From contig NZ_CYRX01000010.1 in the NCBI RefSeq assembly GCF_001458315.1, positions 124,001 to 188,000 on the forward strand: DNA of 64,000 bases, given 5' to 3'. Below the pieces are notes generated by a model. The model ran no database searches and was not told where the DNA came from. It saw nothing but the letters and a program-made list of their open reading frames with translations. Both the position numbers and the translations under genes were made by a program. The DNA comes from Thalassobacter stenotrophicus (GTDB lineage: Bacteria > Pseudomonadota > Alphaproteobacteria > Rhodobacterales > Rhodobacteraceae). Below are positions 45,497 through 54,812 of this stretch, in pieces (the stretch's first letter is position 1; the number at the start of each line of letters is the position of its first letter).

Positions 45497-45511
45497 TTAA
45501 CAGTTGGTTAA
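45497..45511 (-). promoter_or_regulatory. CtrA binding site upstream of endolysin
   Basis: TTAACAGTTGGTTAA is a perfect TTAA-N7-TTAA full CtrA site (palindromic, extended GGTTAAC...GTTAACC). It is 54 bp before the endolysin ATG and 31 bp before the ccmE stop, so it should act on the lysis operon. In Rhodobacter the GTA and its lysis genes are CtrA-dependent. Confidence 0.75.
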
Positions 45512-45542
45512 CCGCACGCCGACTAAAATCAGAGGCAACAGC

Positions 45543-45998
45543 TTAGGAGTTGCTTTCGGAACCGGGCTCAACGTAAACACCCTGCTCTTTGAGCGCATCT
45601 ACAACCTCAGCTGGCATATACTGCTCATCATGGCGCGCAAGGATTTCAGTCGCTTGGAACACGCCGTTCACGTAGCTGCCCGTACCAACCATGCCTTCAC
45701 CCTCGCCGAATAGGTCCGGCAAAACACCAGTGTAAGCTACTTTGACCGACGCATTCGTATCGGTCACAGAGAACGTAATCGTTTTGCCCTGCCCGCGCAC
45801 CAGTGTGCCCTCTTCAACCAAGCCGCCGATTCGGAACACTTCGTTGGGCGGTGGCGGCGCTTCTGTCACCTCCGAGGGGGAGCGGAAGAAGTTGATCCCA
45901 TCGCGCATCGCGTAGCCGATCAAGGCGGTCGCCCCGATCAAAGCAACAGTCAAAATTGCGACCACCTGAATCCGACGTTGTTTTTTCAGCCCACGCAT
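45543..45998 (-). CDS. ccmE: cytochrome c maturation haem chaperone CcmE
   Basis: Periplasmic haem-binding chaperone that carries haem to CcmF. 151 aa. N-terminal membrane anchor at about 10-30 (VVAILTVALIGATALIGYA), OB-fold domain with FRIGGLVEEGTLVRG, and the covalent haem-binding histidine H123 in LARHDEQY127MP (the H-x-x-x-Y motif). Located upstream of the lysis pair and ccmF; 3 bp after murI. Confidence 0.96.
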   Translation of the reverse strand: MRGLKKQRRIQVVAILTVALIGATALIGYAMRDGINFFRSPSEVTEAPPPPNEVFRIGGLVEEGTLVRGQGKTITFSVTDTNASVKVAYTGVLPDLFGEGEGMVGTGSYVNGVFQATEILARHDEQYMPAEVVDALKEQGVYVEPGSESNS

Positions 45999-46001
45999 CG
46001 T

Positions 46002-46814
46002 CTAAGCCTTCTCAAAAATCATCTGTTCACGCAAAAACTGCGTGGCCCGTTGCGATACCCGGTCGGGGTCCCCGGTCGTTAGCATCACGCCCGCCCGTCC
46101 CTGGCCCACCATCTCCGGCTTACGCTCAAGATAATCTGCCAAGCTTTCTGCGACAATGTCCGCTTGACTGAAAACCTTAACGTCCGCGCCCAAGGCATCC
46201 TGAAAGATATGTTCCATCAACGGGTAATGCGTGCACCCGAGAATCGCGGCTTGGGGGTTCGGCATTTTGCGTTTCAGCGCGTCAACATGGCTGCGCACAA
46301 GAGCCTCGGCCAAGATCATGTCACCGTCTTCGATCGCATCCACAACACCGCCGCAGGCCTGCGCCTCAACATCGACGCCCACGGCCCGAAACGCCAGCTC
46401 GCGCTGAAACGCGCGGCTCGCAACGGTGGCGGGCGTCGCAAACAACGCGACCTGTTTGACATTGACCTCTCGCGGGGGGGAATTGTCGCCCCATCCACGC
46501 TCTGTCATGGCTTCGATGAGCGGAACAAACACCCCCAAGACGCGCTTGCCTTCTGGCACGCCAGCCTCTTGCATCCGCCGCAATGCCGCAGCGGACGCGG
46601 TGTTGCAGGCCAAAATCACCAGATTGCAGCCATCATCCCAAAGCCGCTCAACCGCAGCCTTCGTGAGTTGATGCACATCATCCGCATCGCGCACACCGTA
46701 GGGTGCGTGGGCGCTGTCGCCAAAATAGGTTAATGGCACATCGGGCAAGCGGTTGCGCACAGCGCTCCATACCGTCAGCCCGCCTAGCCCGCTGTCAAAA
46801 ATCCCAATGCTCAT
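46002..46814 (-). CDS. murI: glutamate racemase
   Basis: Supplies D-glutamate for peptidoglycan. 270 aa. Two catalytic cysteines: C70 in [12 protein letters not shown] and the second in [11 protein letters not shown] (about 186-196). N-terminal [14 protein letters not shown] (residues 3-16) and the [11 protein letters not shown] segment (30-40) are typical. ATG overlaps the stop of the acyltransferase gene (46811-46814) by 4 bp. Confidence 0.97.
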   Translation of the reverse strand: MSIGIFDSGLGGLTVWSAVRNRLPDVPLTYFGDSAHAPYGVRDADDVHQLTKAAVERLWDDGCNLVILACNTASAAALRRMQEAGVPEGKRVLGVFVPLIEAMTERGWGDNSPPREVNVKQVALFATPATVASRAFQRELAFRAVGVDVEAQACGGVVDAIEDGDMILAEALVRSHVDALKRKMPNPQAAILGCTHYPLMEHIFQDALGADVKVFSQADIVAESLADYLERKPEMVGQGRAGVMLTTGDPDRVSQRATQFLREQMIFEKA

Positions 46815-47719
46815 CCGTGCCCGTTCTTTTGCCCTGATTTGGGCTTATGTACTTCTGTGAATTCGAACCCGTAGTGCGATGTATCAATCGGACGGGATGA
46901 CAATTTGTAAGTCTCAGCGCGCAAAAAGTCCATCATTCCGCGCGGATCGCGCAGGTACGGATTTAGGGCATCCCGGGTGAGCGGCTGCCCCACGGCTAAG
47001 CGCACCGGAGCATCAACGCGCGATTTGAACTCTTTGATCAACAACGCCATGCGAAGCGTTGTGTGTAGATGAGACGCCAATTGAAACAGCCGAGAGTTCG
47101 CCCCGTCAAAATAGATGGGCACCACATGGGCGTCAGATTTCGCAATCATCTTGGCGGTGAAGCTGCGCCAGCTGGGGTCTAACGGACGACCAAACGGCTT
47201 GTTGGCGGTGCTGACCGTACCCCCCGGAAACACGCCGATCGCGCCACCGTCTGAGAGGTACTTGAGAGCCGTGCGCCGCGTTTCAAGGTTTAGCGCGACC
47301 CCGGCTTTCGTCTCATCGAAGGAGACCGGCAAGATGACTTCGTTCAGCTCTTCGGCCTTGCGAAACACACGGTTGGCCAAGATACGGAAATCACCGCGCA
47401 CAACGCTCAGGATGTGCCCCATCATCAGCCCGTCCAAAATACCGTAGGGGTGGTTGGCCACCACGACCAGCGGCCCTTCGCGCGGGATATTATCAAGGGA
47501 CCCGGCCAGCAGTTCGAGGGTCAGGCCGTAGCGCTCGACCATCACCTCCCAAAAGTCGCGCCCTGCGCCGACTTCTCGCTCATATCCGTCGGCCCGTTTG
47601 ATCAGCCGCAAACGCCCGGTCGCGTTCTCTAACGAGCGAATGAACGCCTGTCCCGGACGGGTCTGCGCCGAAAAAGAATAGGAAATGTCACGCGCGACGT
47701 GTTTGGACGATGACTGCAC
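46811..47719 (-). CDS. 1-acyl-glycerol-3-phosphate acyltransferase-like (PlsC family)
   Basis: 302-aa acyltransferase, cytoplasmic face of the membrane. Catalytic motif H90-P-Y-G-I-L-D95 ([16 protein letters not shown]) fits HX4D, and FPGGTVST (about 162-170) the substrate-binding block. The family form with NHPYG is often called hemolysin- or OlsA-like (lyso-ornithine lipid acyltransferase), but the exact acceptor lipid is unclear; ornithine lipids are common in the group, so this is possible. Coupled to murI. Confidence 0.85.
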   Translation of the reverse strand: MQSSSKHVARDISYSFSAQTRPGQAFIRSLENATGRLRLIKRADGYEREVGAGRDFWEVMVERYGLTLELLAGSLDNIPREGPLVVVANHPYGILDGLMMGHILSVVRGDFRILANRVFRKAEELNEVILPVSFDETKAGVALNLETRRTALKYLSDGGAIGVFPGGTVSTANKPFGRPLDPSWRSFTAKMIAKSDAHVVPIYFDGANSRLFQLASHLHTTLRMALLIKEFKSRVDAPVRLAVGQPLTRDALNPYLRDPRGMMDFLRAETYKLSSRPIDTSHYGFEFTEVHKPKSGQKNGHG

Positions 47720-47861
47720 GGTGTTATCTCCTCTCCGGGCGGTGGCTCATTTATACATGCCCGAAAGAATACGCTAGGTTCGTTAACAATCCTGTGACAC
47801 CAAACCGCCCTCGGTTTTTTTTCGGGTGGCCATCAGGCAGCCAAATCAAATGTCAGACATT

Positions 47862-48938
47862 TCAGTCCACGGGACCGAACGCCATCAATGCCGCCGGATC
47901 CCAAACCACGCGCGCCGCATCGCCCCGCGCCAAAACCGGCCGCCCCGGTAAGTTCCGCATTGAGACCGTTACCGGCCGCGGCGCACCCGCTAGGCGGACC
48001 TCATACATGGTCATATCGCCATAGTAGGCGAGGTCCTCAACCGTGCCTTGGGCCACGCGGTTCGAAGGCTCAGCCGCCATATCATCGAACAAAATGGTCA
48101 TGCTTTCCGGACGCAAGCCAACGCGCACATCCCCCTCGGCGCCGATGATCTGGTCTGGCGACAGCGTCACGTGGCCAAGCCCTGCCACCTCAAGAGTATC
48201 TGCGCGCCGGTTACCGGGCAAAAACGTCATAACCCCAATAAATTCCGCGACTTGCCTGTTGGCGGGTCGGGTATACAGCTGCGGTGGTGGGTCCAACTGC
48301 GCAATTTTACCATCAAACATCACAGCGATGCGGTCGGACATGATCAGGGCTTCTTCTTGATCATGCGTGACGAGGATAAAGGTGATGCCTACCTGACGCT
48401 GCAATCGGCGCAGTTCGGACTGCATCTGCTCACGCATCTTTTTGTCCAGCGCGCTCAGAGGCTCATCTAGCAGCAAAACCTTGGGCTTTAGGATCAAGGC
48501 ACGCGCCAAGGCCACACGCTGCCGCTGCCCCCCGGACAATGCATGAGCCGCCCGCGCCCCAAATCCGTTTAGTCCAACCATCTCAAGGGCTTCACCAACG
48601 GCCGTCGCTTTCTCAGCGCCCGAAAGAGATGATTTCCGCAGCCCGAAACCGACGTTTTCCGCGACACTCATATGGGGAAAAATTGCGTAGGACTGGAACA
48701 CCATGTTGGTCGGGCGCTGGTTCGCCGGGACCCCAATCATTGATGCACCACCAATGCGCACCTGCCCCGATGATACGTCCTCAAACCCCGCAATCGTCCG
48801 CAACAACGTGGTTTTCCCGCACCCTGACGGCCCCAGAAGGGAGAAAAACTCGCCTTGTCCCACTTCAAGGTTGATGTCGCGCAGCGCGTGGTAGTCACCG
48901 TAGTGCTTGTGCACATTTTCGATGGAAATCAGGCTCAT
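47862..48938 (-). CDS. ABC transporter ATP-binding protein, spermidine/putrescine (PotA) type
   Basis: 358-aa ATPase. Walker A GPSGCGKTT (residues 36-44), signature LSGGQRQRVALARAL (about 138-152), Walker B VLLLDEPLSALD (about 158-169), switch His in LVTHDQEEAL. The C-terminal TOBE/OB domain (about 270-358) is of the PotA/CysA type used for polyamines, thiamine or iron. Last gene of a B-C-A set; ATG overlaps the permease stop by 4 bp. Confidence 0.9.
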   Translation of the reverse strand: MSLISIENVHKHYGDYHALRDINLEVGQGEFFSLLGPSGCGKTTLLRTIAGFEDVSSGQVRIGGASMIGVPANQRPTNMVFQSYAIFPHMSVAENVGFGLRKSSLSGAEKATAVGEALEMVGLNGFGARAAHALSGGQRQRVALARALILKPKVLLLDEPLSALDKKMREQMQSELRRLQRQVGITFILVTHDQEEALIMSDRIAVMFDGKIAQLDPPPQLYTRPANRQVAEFIGVMTFLPGNRRADTLEVAGLGHVTLSPDQIIGAEGDVRVGLRPESMTILFDDMAAEPSNRVAQGTVEDLAYYGDMTMYEVRLAGAPRPVTVSMRNLPGRPVLARGDAARVVWDPAALMAFGPVD

Positions 48939-49732
48939 AGAAAGCCCCCTTTGTCTTTGACGCCCGCCCGGCGCAGGCCCCGGCGGCGACTAATTTCGGC
49001 CAGTGTCAGCAGCAACACCGACAGCACGACGAGGATTGTTCCGAGCGCCATCACCACCGGGATCAACCGCGGAAACCGCAGCATCGACCAGATATAGACC
49101 GGCAAAGTTGGCTCAGATCCACTCAGGAAGAACGCAATAATGAACTCATCCAATGAGATCGTGAAAGAGATCAGAAGTGCCGCAATGATACCCGGCATGA
49201 TCAATGGCAGTGTGATGAGGCGAAAGGTTGATGACCGGCTCTCACCTAAATCAACCGCGGCTTCCTCTAGGCTTGGGTCAAGGTTTTGGAAACTTGCGTT
49301 AAGGATTGCGGTCGCAAAAGGTGTGCAGATTAACACATGCGCCGCAATGATCGTACCCATCGACAAATCCCACCCCATGATCTGCACCACCACGACCAAG
49401 AGCGAGACAGCCACGATAATCTCGGGCAACACGAGCGGCACCATGATCAACCCCAGCGCCGCGGCCTTGCCCGGAAAGCGGTAGCGCACACCCGCGCGCG
49501 CCGCCGCAACGCCCAAAGCCGTGGAAATCACCGCCGTCACCGCCGCAATAATCAGCGAATTGACCACCGCTTCGTGCAACGCCTTTGTCACCGCCAATTC
49601 TGCAAACCAGTGCAGCGTGAACCCATCCAAAGGGAACGCGATCACCGTCCCGGAATTGAACGCAAAGACCGGAAGAAGCAGGATCGGCGCGTATAAAAAC
49701 AGCAAAAAGACAATGACATAGGCCCGAAGCAT
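48935..49732 (-). CDS. ABC transporter permease, PotC type
   Basis: 265-aa inner-membrane permease with six helices; the cytoplasmic EAA loop is EEAAVDLGESRSSTFRLITLP (shown from about residue 160). MLRAYVIVFLLFLYAPILLL is the N-terminus. The start is ATG 49732; the frame continues upstream without a helix. Followed by the ATPase (4-bp overlap). Confidence 0.9.
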   Translation of the reverse strand: MLRAYVIVFLLFLYAPILLLPVFAFNSGTVIAFPLDGFTLHWFAELAVTKALHEAVVNSLIIAAVTAVISTALGVAAARAGVRYRFPGKAAALGLIMVPLVLPEIIVAVSLLVVVVQIMGWDLSMGTIIAAHVLICTPFATAILNASFQNLDPSLEEAAVDLGESRSSTFRLITLPLIMPGIIAALLISFTISLDEFIIAFFLSGSEPTLPVYIWSMLRFPRLIPVVMALGTILVVLSVLLLTLAEISRRRGLRRAGVKDKGGFL

Positions 49733-49778
49733 CACAGGGCCCTCCGCCACGTCGTGCGCATCATTTGCTCCAGCCCAA

Positions 49779-50669
49779 TCATCGTCCGCCCCCACGCATC
49801 CACTTGCGTGTTGCAGCCAACAATAGCAACGCCATCACCGTGACCGTCGTCATCGCGATCACGGCCAAGGCAGCCCCCATCGGCGCGTTGTTCAACCGCA
49901 AAAACTGTGTCTGGATCATGTTCGCGATCATCAATCCGTTTGGCCCACCTACTAGACGCGGCGTCACGTAGTCACCCACCGTCGGGATGAACACGATCAA
50001 CGTCGCCGCAACCACGCCCGGCATCGCAAGCGGCAGCGTCACACGCACAAACGTCATGACAGCATTTTCGCCCAAGTCACGCGCGGCCTCTAGCAGGGAA
50101 CGATCGATTTTTTCAAGAGCCACGAAGATCGGCAGGATCGCGAACGGCGCAAAGGCATGCGCCAATGTGATGACCACAGCGTTTGCGTTATAAAGAATAA
50201 AGGTCAATGGCTCTTCAATGAAACCAATGCCTTGCAATGAGGTGTTCAGAACCCCGTTGAACCCAAGGATCACTTTCCACAGGAAAATACGCAGCAGATA
50301 GCTGGTCCAGAATGGGATGGTGATCAGAAACAACCATAGCGATTTCCGCTCAGGCGCGACGTGGAAGCTGACGAAATATGCGACGGGAAAAGCCAACACC
50401 ACTGTCACCAAAGTCACGGCCCCCGCAATCCCGATCGAACGGCTCAATAGCTCGGCATACAGCGGCTCACTGAAGGCTTCCCGATAGTTTTTGAGCGTCA
50501 TCGTGGTGTCGAGCGTCAGAAAGTCTTGGCTCCAGAAACTGAAGACAAAGATCGCGGTCAAAGGCGCCGCCATAAGCAAGATCGTGTAAAAGAGCGGCAC
50601 TGACACCAGTACCCAACCCCGTTTTGCCTCTTGGTTCACCCGCGCCCCCGTTTCGATTTGATCGATCAA
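49779..50669 (-). CDS. ABC transporter permease, PotB type
   Basis: 296-aa permease with six helices, EAA loop LEAARDLGENAVMTFVRVTLP (about 188-208). Polyamine-type features: FWSQDFLTLDTTMTLKNYREA periplasmic segment and FIPTVGDYVTPRLVGG. First gene of the visible transporter set. No substrate-binding protein gene is next to it on either side: upstream come rpsI and rplM, downstream (after the ATPase) a different operon. Confidence 0.9.
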   Translation of the reverse strand: MIDQIETGARVNQEAKRGWVLVSVPLFYTILLMAAPLTAIFVFSFWSQDFLTLDTTMTLKNYREAFSEPLYAELLSRSIGIAGAVTLVTVVLAFPVAYFVSFHVAPERKSLWLFLITIPFWTSYLLRIFLWKVILGFNGVLNTSLQGIGFIEEPLTFILYNANAVVITLAHAFAPFAILPIFVALEKIDRSLLEAARDLGENAVMTFVRVTLPLAMPGVVAATLIVFIPTVGDYVTPRLVGGPNGLMIANMIQTQFLRLNNAPMGAALAVIAMTTVTVMALLLLAATRKWMRGGGR

Positions 50670-50707
50670 AGCCTATTCCCGCATCCTGCGCAACGATCAT
50701 ATCGACG

Positions 50708-50739
50708 AAAAAAGGCCACGCGCTGAGCGTGGCCTTTTT
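50708..50739 (-). terminator. terminator after rpsI
   Basis: AAAAAGGCCACGC with GCGTGGCCTTTTT, a 13-bp stem around GCTGA. A-rich on both sides, so it can stop transcription of rplM-rpsI (minus) and anything on plus. Confidence 0.85.
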
Positions 50740-50758
50740 AATTCGTATTTCCAAAAGC

Positions 50759-51259
50759 TTAACGCTTGGAGAACTGGAAGCTCCGGCGCGCCTTGCGCTT
50801 ACCGTATTTCTTCCGCTCAACCACACGGCTATCGCGTGTGAGGAAACCAGCCGCTTTGAGCGCGCCCCGCAGGGAGGGTTCGTACAGCTGAAGAGCCTTG
50901 GAAATGCCGTGCTTAACCGCACCAGCTTGACCGGACAGACCGCCGCCTTTGACAGTCGCCATAACGTCGAACTGATCTTCGCGATCCGTAATCTGGAACG
51001 GCTGGCGCAGAATCATCTGCAGCACAGGGCGTGCGAAGTACGTGTTCAGTTCACGACCGTTAACAGTCACTTTACCGGAACCTGGTTTAATCCAGACGCG
51101 GGCAACCGCATCTTTACGTTTACCAGTAGCGTAGGAGCGACCGAGCTCGTCACGGACGGGCTCACGGGGGGCCGAAGTGTCCAGCAGCGTTGTCTCGTCG
51201 CCCGAGGGGACGCCGGTGGCCGCAGCCAGATCTTCGAGAGTGTTGATTTGATCAGCCAT
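50759..51259 (-). CDS. rpsI: 30S ribosomal protein S9
   Basis: 166 aa, longer than the 130 aa of E. coli S9 because of an N-terminal extension common in alphaproteobacteria. Family core: [18 protein letters not shown] (about 40-57), [18 protein letters not shown], and the C-terminal tail [16 protein letters not shown] that reaches the P-site tRNA. Five bases after rplM; terminator follows. Confidence 0.98.
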   Translation of the reverse strand: MADQINTLEDLAAATGVPSGDETTLLDTSAPREPVRDELGRSYATGKRKDAVARVWIKPGSGKVTVNGRELNTYFARPVLQMILRQPFQITDREDQFDVMATVKGGGLSGQAGAVKHGISKALQLYEPSLRGALKAAGFLTRDSRVVERKKYGKRKARRSFQFSKR

Positions 51260-51264
51260 CGGTA

Positions 51265-51723
51265 TCAGCTCCGGGTGTTTTTCTTGTTCATGGCGGCCAC
51301 GTCCAGAACGTCTGGTGCTTGGGCCTCATGGGGGTGCTCACCGCCTGCATATACACGCAGGTTGGTCATCAGCTGGCGCGACAGTTTGTTGCCGGGCAAC
51401 ATCCGCTTGACAGCTTGGGTCACAACCCGCTCGGGGTGCTTGCCGTCCAGGATCTCTTGCGTCGTGCGCGATTTGATCCCACCGGGGTGGCCCGTGTGCC
51501 AGTAGTGTGGCTTTTCACGTTTCTTACCGGTGATCTGGATTTTATCGGCGTTAACAACGATAACGTTGTCGCCCATATCCATGTGCGGTGTGAACGCAGC
51601 TTTGTGTTTACCACGCAGGCGCATGGCGATGATGGAGGCCAGTCGGCCCAGCACGATACCCTCGGCGTCGATCAAGATCCACTTCTTGTCGATATCACCT
51701 GGGGTCATGGAATAGGTTTTCAT
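51265..51723 (-). CDS. rplM: 50S ribosomal protein L13
   Basis: 152 aa. Typical L13 blocks: [20 protein letters not shown] (about 14-33), the [18 protein letters not shown] segment, and [18 protein letters not shown]. Start ATG 51723. rplM-rpsI is the universal pair; strong promoter upstream at 51.8 kb. Confidence 0.98.
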   Translation of the reverse strand: MKTYSMTPGDIDKKWILIDAEGIVLGRLASIIAMRLRGKHKAAFTPHMDMGDNVIVVNADKIQITGKKREKPHYWHTGHPGGIKSRTTQEILDGKHPERVVTQAVKRMLPGNKLSRQLMTNLRVYAGGEHPHEAQAPDVLDVAAMNKKNTRS

Positions 51724-51780
51724 ATCTCTAACCCTACAAACGTTAAGGCGCACCAAGGTGGCACGCCTGAAGATGCGCCG

Positions 51781-51808
51781 GGTATATACCCTTTTCACCC
51801 ATCGTCAA
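51781..51808 (-). promoter_or_regulatory. rplM-rpsI promoter
   Basis: On the minus strand TTGACG (51808-51803), a 16-bp spacer, and TATACC (51786-51781), inside the palindrome GGGTATATACCC. Predicted start about 51775, a 50-nt leader before ATG 51723. Confidence 0.65.
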
Positions 51809-51860
51809 GCGCCACCTCCAGCCCCAAACACAGCAAAAACAATGACTTGTAATTGGGGTT

Positions 51861-52295
51861 TCATTTTACCCCATCTTTTTTCGGTGGAATTGCATAGGTC
51901 AGCGATGCCCGCGCCACGATCGGCCCAGCTTCGCCAGATCGTAGCAACACGTCGCCCACGGCCAGTGTCCGTCCCAGCTTTAGCACCCGCGCTTCTGCCA
52001 CAATCGGCACGCCTGCCGCGGGTTTGCGCATAAAATCGATGCTGCAATTGGTTGTAACGGCCAATGCCACCGGCCCAATCTGTGCAAGCACCGCAAGATA
52101 CATCGCGACATCCGCCAGCCCAAACATAGAAGGACCCGAAACAGTCCCCCCAGGGCGCAAGTGCCGCGCCCCCGTGTTCAATTGCACGGTGATACTATCC
52201 GCCCCTACACGCAGGATCGTAAATTCGCCCGAAACCTCAGGAAACTCACGCTCCAAAAAGTCCGTCAGCGCGGCCACATCCATCACCAATGCCAT
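51861..52295 (-). CDS. PaaI-type hotdog-fold thioesterase
   Basis: 144 aa from the ATG at 52295, preceded by GGGAGG. PaaI-type thioesterase fold: RHLRPGGTVSGPSMFGLADVAMYLAVLA (about 45-72), where the central Gly-x-x-Asp-x-Ala helix (FGLADVAMY) carries the catalytic aspartate, and VTTNCSIDFMRKPAAG. It should hydrolyse acyl-CoA thioesters. Divergent from an enoyl-CoA hydratase; the 56 bp between their starts hold a shared promoter region. Confidence 0.85.
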   Translation of the reverse strand: MALVMDVAALTDFLEREFPEVSGEFTILRVGADSITVQLNTGARHLRPGGTVSGPSMFGLADVAMYLAVLAQIGPVALAVTTNCSIDFMRKPAAGVPIVAEARVLKLGRTLAVGDVLLRSGEAGPIVARASLTYAIPPKKDGVK

Positions 52296-52351
52296 TGCAC
52301 CCTCCCTTTTGCCTGCTACTCTTGGCGCGACCAATAGCGAAGGGCAAGCAA

Positions 52352-53134
52352 ATGTCAGACATTCTTCAGCGCGAAGACACCGGCGCAATCACAACTCTCA
52401 CGTTGAACGATCCAGCTACTCTCAACTCGCTTTCAGATGATATGCTCGCAGCCCTCAGTGCACAATTGTCAGACATCGCGCAAAGCACGCAAAAAGCGGT
52501 CATCCTACGCGGCGCTGGCAAAGCGTTCTGCGCAGGCCATAACTTGCGCCAGATGCAGGCCATGCGCCAAGCCCCCGATGGCGGGGCCGCCGCATTCGCG
52601 GACCTGTTTGATCGCTGCACCGCCGTCATGGCACAAATGCGCGACCTTCCCCAACCCGTGATTGCCCAAGTCCACGGCATCGCCGCGGCAGCTGGGTGCC
52701 AAATGGTCGCCAACTGCGACATGGCCATCGCCGACACACACACACGTTTCGCAGTGAATGGTGTCAACATCGGCCTGTTCTGCTCCACCCCCATGGTTGC
52801 TCTGTCGCGCAACATGCCGCGCAAGCGCGCGTTCGAAATGCTCACAACCGGTGATGCTATCTCAGCCCAAGATGCCACCGAGCTGGGCCTCATCAACCGC
52901 GCCGTCGCTCCCGACACCCTCGCCCAAGAAACAATCGCCCTCGCCGAAAAAGTCGCCAGCAAACTCTCCAGTGCGGTCCGCATTGGCAAATCCGCCTTCT
53001 ACACCCAAATTGAGCGCCCTATTGCCGACGCCTACGCGCTCACCCGCGACGCCATGGTCCAAAACCTCGCCCAACCGGATACCGACGAAGGCATGCAGGC
53101 CTTCATCGAAAAACGCGCCCCAAACTGGGACTAA
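52352..53134 (+). CDS. enoyl-CoA hydratase/isomerase family protein
   Basis: 260-aa crotonase-fold protein, start ATG 52352. Oxyanion-hole blocks: GAGKAFCAGHNLRQMQAMR (about 53-71) and HGIAAAAGCQMVANCDMAIA (about 108-127). FAVNGVNIGLFCSTPMVAL is the active-site region; the position of the catalytic Glu is not obvious, so it may be an isomerase or a hydratase with a changed reaction. Divergent from the thioesterase, with which it may form a fatty-acid or aromatic acyl-CoA module. Confidence 0.88.
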   Translation: MSDILQREDTGAITTLTLNDPATLNSLSDDMLAALSAQLSDIAQSTQKAVILRGAGKAFCAGHNLRQMQAMRQAPDGGAAAFADLFDRCTAVMAQMRDLPQPVIAQVHGIAAAAGCQMVANCDMAIADTHTRFAVNGVNIGLFCSTPMVALSRNMPRKRAFEMLTTGDAISAQDATELGLINRAVAPDTLAQETIALAEKVASKLSSAVRIGKSAFYTQIERPIADAYALTRDAMVQNLAQPDTDEGMQAFIEKRAPNWD

Positions 53135-53139
53135 CCCCA

Positions 53140-53230
53140 CCTCCTTTGTTCCCCAAATACTCAAACGCGAGGGGCGCCAGCCCCGAGCCACCGCGCTGTG
53201 CATCGCACAGCGCACTCCAGGGCGCCCATC
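53140..53230 (+). repeat. dispersed intergenic repeat, copy 2, with hairpins
   Basis: CCTCCTTTGTTC-CCC-AAATACTCA (53140-53163) followed by GCGAGGGGC...GCCCC, an ACCGCG and a perfect palindrome GCGCTGTGCATCGCACAGCGC-like stem, then CCAGGGCGC. The same order of elements is found in copy 3 at 58.76 kb. Lies downstream of the enoyl-CoA hydratase and upstream of surE. Confidence 0.7.
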
Positions 53231-53300
53231 ACCCCCCACTTCATCTCTGGCTTTCCGCCCCCTGCTCGCCTAAGCACTACGGCAACAAAGAGGACCTCCC

Positions 53301-54080
53301 ATGCGCATTCTCATCACCAATGACGACGGCATCAACGCCCCCGGCCTGCACACGCTTGAGAAAATCGCAGCCACACTCGCAGGCCCGGACGGAGAGGTCT
53401 GGACCGTCGCGCCCGCGTTTGAGCAATCGGGCGTCGGTCACTGCATTTCCTACACACACCCCACGATGATCTCGCACTTCGGCCCCCGCCGCTTCGCGAT
53501 CGAGGGGTCCCCCGCTGATTGCGTTCTGGCGGGTATTCACCACGTTTTGCCGCAAAAACCGGACCTCATTCTGTCCGGAGTTAATCGGGGCAATAACTCG
53601 GCGGAAAACGCGCTCTATTCCGGCACCCTTGGCGCCGCGATGGAGGGCGCCCTTCAGGGCGTGCGCTCCTTGGCGCTTTCACAATACTTTGGCCCAAAAA
53701 ACGCAGAGATCGCCGATCCATTTGAGGCTTCCGCGATCCACCTCGCGCCCCTCATCACGCGGCTCCTCGATACGGCACCTTGGGGCGGCGACGACTACCA
53801 AATTTTCTACAATATCAATGTTCCGCCCGTCCCCGCCGATGGCGTCAAGGGGGCTGCGGCCACGGCCCAAGGGTACCGCGGCCACGGCAGGTTCCAGGTT
53901 GAGCCGCACAAAGCCCCCTCGGGCCGTCAGTTCATCTGGGTCAAGGGCGGCGCACAGCACGATCCAACTGCCCCCGGCACCGATGCCGCCGCAAACCTTG
54001 ATGGCTATATCTCGGTCACCCCAATGCGCGCGGACCTAACCGATGCGGACGCACTGACAGCTCTGAAAAACACGCTCTGA
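53301..54080 (+). CDS. surE: 5'/3'-nucleotidase SurE
   Basis: Stationary-phase survival phosphatase for nucleoside monophosphates and short polyphosphates. 259 aa. N-terminal metal-binding [17 protein letters not shown] (Asp8, Asp9), [24 protein letters not shown] (about 94-117), and [17 protein letters not shown] lies before the ATG. First gene of surE-pcm-nlpD; 3 bp separate it from pcm. Confidence 0.97.
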   Translation: MRILITNDDGINAPGLHTLEKIAATLAGPDGEVWTVAPAFEQSGVGHCISYTHPTMISHFGPRRFAIEGSPADCVLAGIHHVLPQKPDLILSGVNRGNNSAENALYSGTLGAAMEGALQGVRSLALSQYFGPKNAEIADPFEASAIHLAPLITRLLDTAPWGGDDYQIFYNINVPPVPADGVKGAAATAQGYRGHGRFQVEPHKAPSGRQFIWVKGGAQHDPTAPGTDAAANLDGYISVTPMRADLTDADALTALKNTL

Positions 54081-54083
54081 TCG

Positions 54084-54722
54084 ATGCCAACCGCCGAACA
54101 AGCCATGCAATTCGTGTTTCAACTCCGCTCTCGCGGGGTGATGGACAAACGCGTGCTTGCGGCAATGGAGAAAATCGACCGTGCGGCCTTCTTGACCGGC
54201 CACTTCGCCGAGCGTGCCTACGAAGACGTGCCCCTGCCCATCGCAAGCGGCCAGACCATCAGCCAGCCCTCCGTCGTGGGCCTCATGACCCAAGCGCTTG
54301 AGGTTTCGGCCCGCGACAAAGTCCTAGAGGTCGGCACAGGCTCTGGCTATCAGGCCGCGATCCTGTCGCAACTGGGCCGCCGGATTTACACGATTGATCG
54401 CCACCGCTCTCTCACACGGGCGGCAAGCGCGCTGCTGACCAAGCTGGATCTGCACAATATAACAGTTATCTCGGGCGATGGCTCCTTTGGGCTACCCGAA
54501 CAGGCACCCTTTGATCGCATTCTTGTGACCGCCGCCGCCGAGGACCCGCCCGGTCCGCTCTTGGCGCAATTGCGCATGGGTGGCATTATGATTGTGCCGG
54601 TGGGTCAGTCCGACGCGGTTCAAACCCTGATCAAAGTGCGCCGCACCGAAGCCGGGTTTGATTACCAAGAGCTACAGCCGGTGCGATTTGTCCCGCTTGT
54701 CGAAGGGCTCGCGGAAACGTAG
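54084..54722 (+). CDS. pcm: protein-L-isoaspartate O-methyltransferase
   Basis: Repairs isoaspartyl damage by S-adenosylmethionine-dependent methylation. 212 aa. SAM-binding motif [18 protein letters not shown] (about 75-92), [14 protein letters not shown] (about 55-68), and the family's [14 protein letters not shown]. Standard neighbour of surE. Confidence 0.96.
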   Translation: MPTAEQAMQFVFQLRSRGVMDKRVLAAMEKIDRAAFLTGHFAERAYEDVPLPIASGQTISQPSVVGLMTQALEVSARDKVLEVGTGSGYQAAILSQLGRRIYTIDRHRSLTRAASALLTKLDLHNITVISGDGSFGLPEQAPFDRILVTAAAEDPPGPLLAQLRMGGIMIVPVGQSDAVQTLIKVRRTEAGFDYQELQPVRFVPLVEGLAET

Positions 54723-54812
54723 ACTACAGATATCAAAGGGCGCACAGCGCGTCCTGCCAGAGGCGCGCCAAGCGTCCGACCCTTGAGGCCATATATTCAA
54801 AGGATCGAGTTC

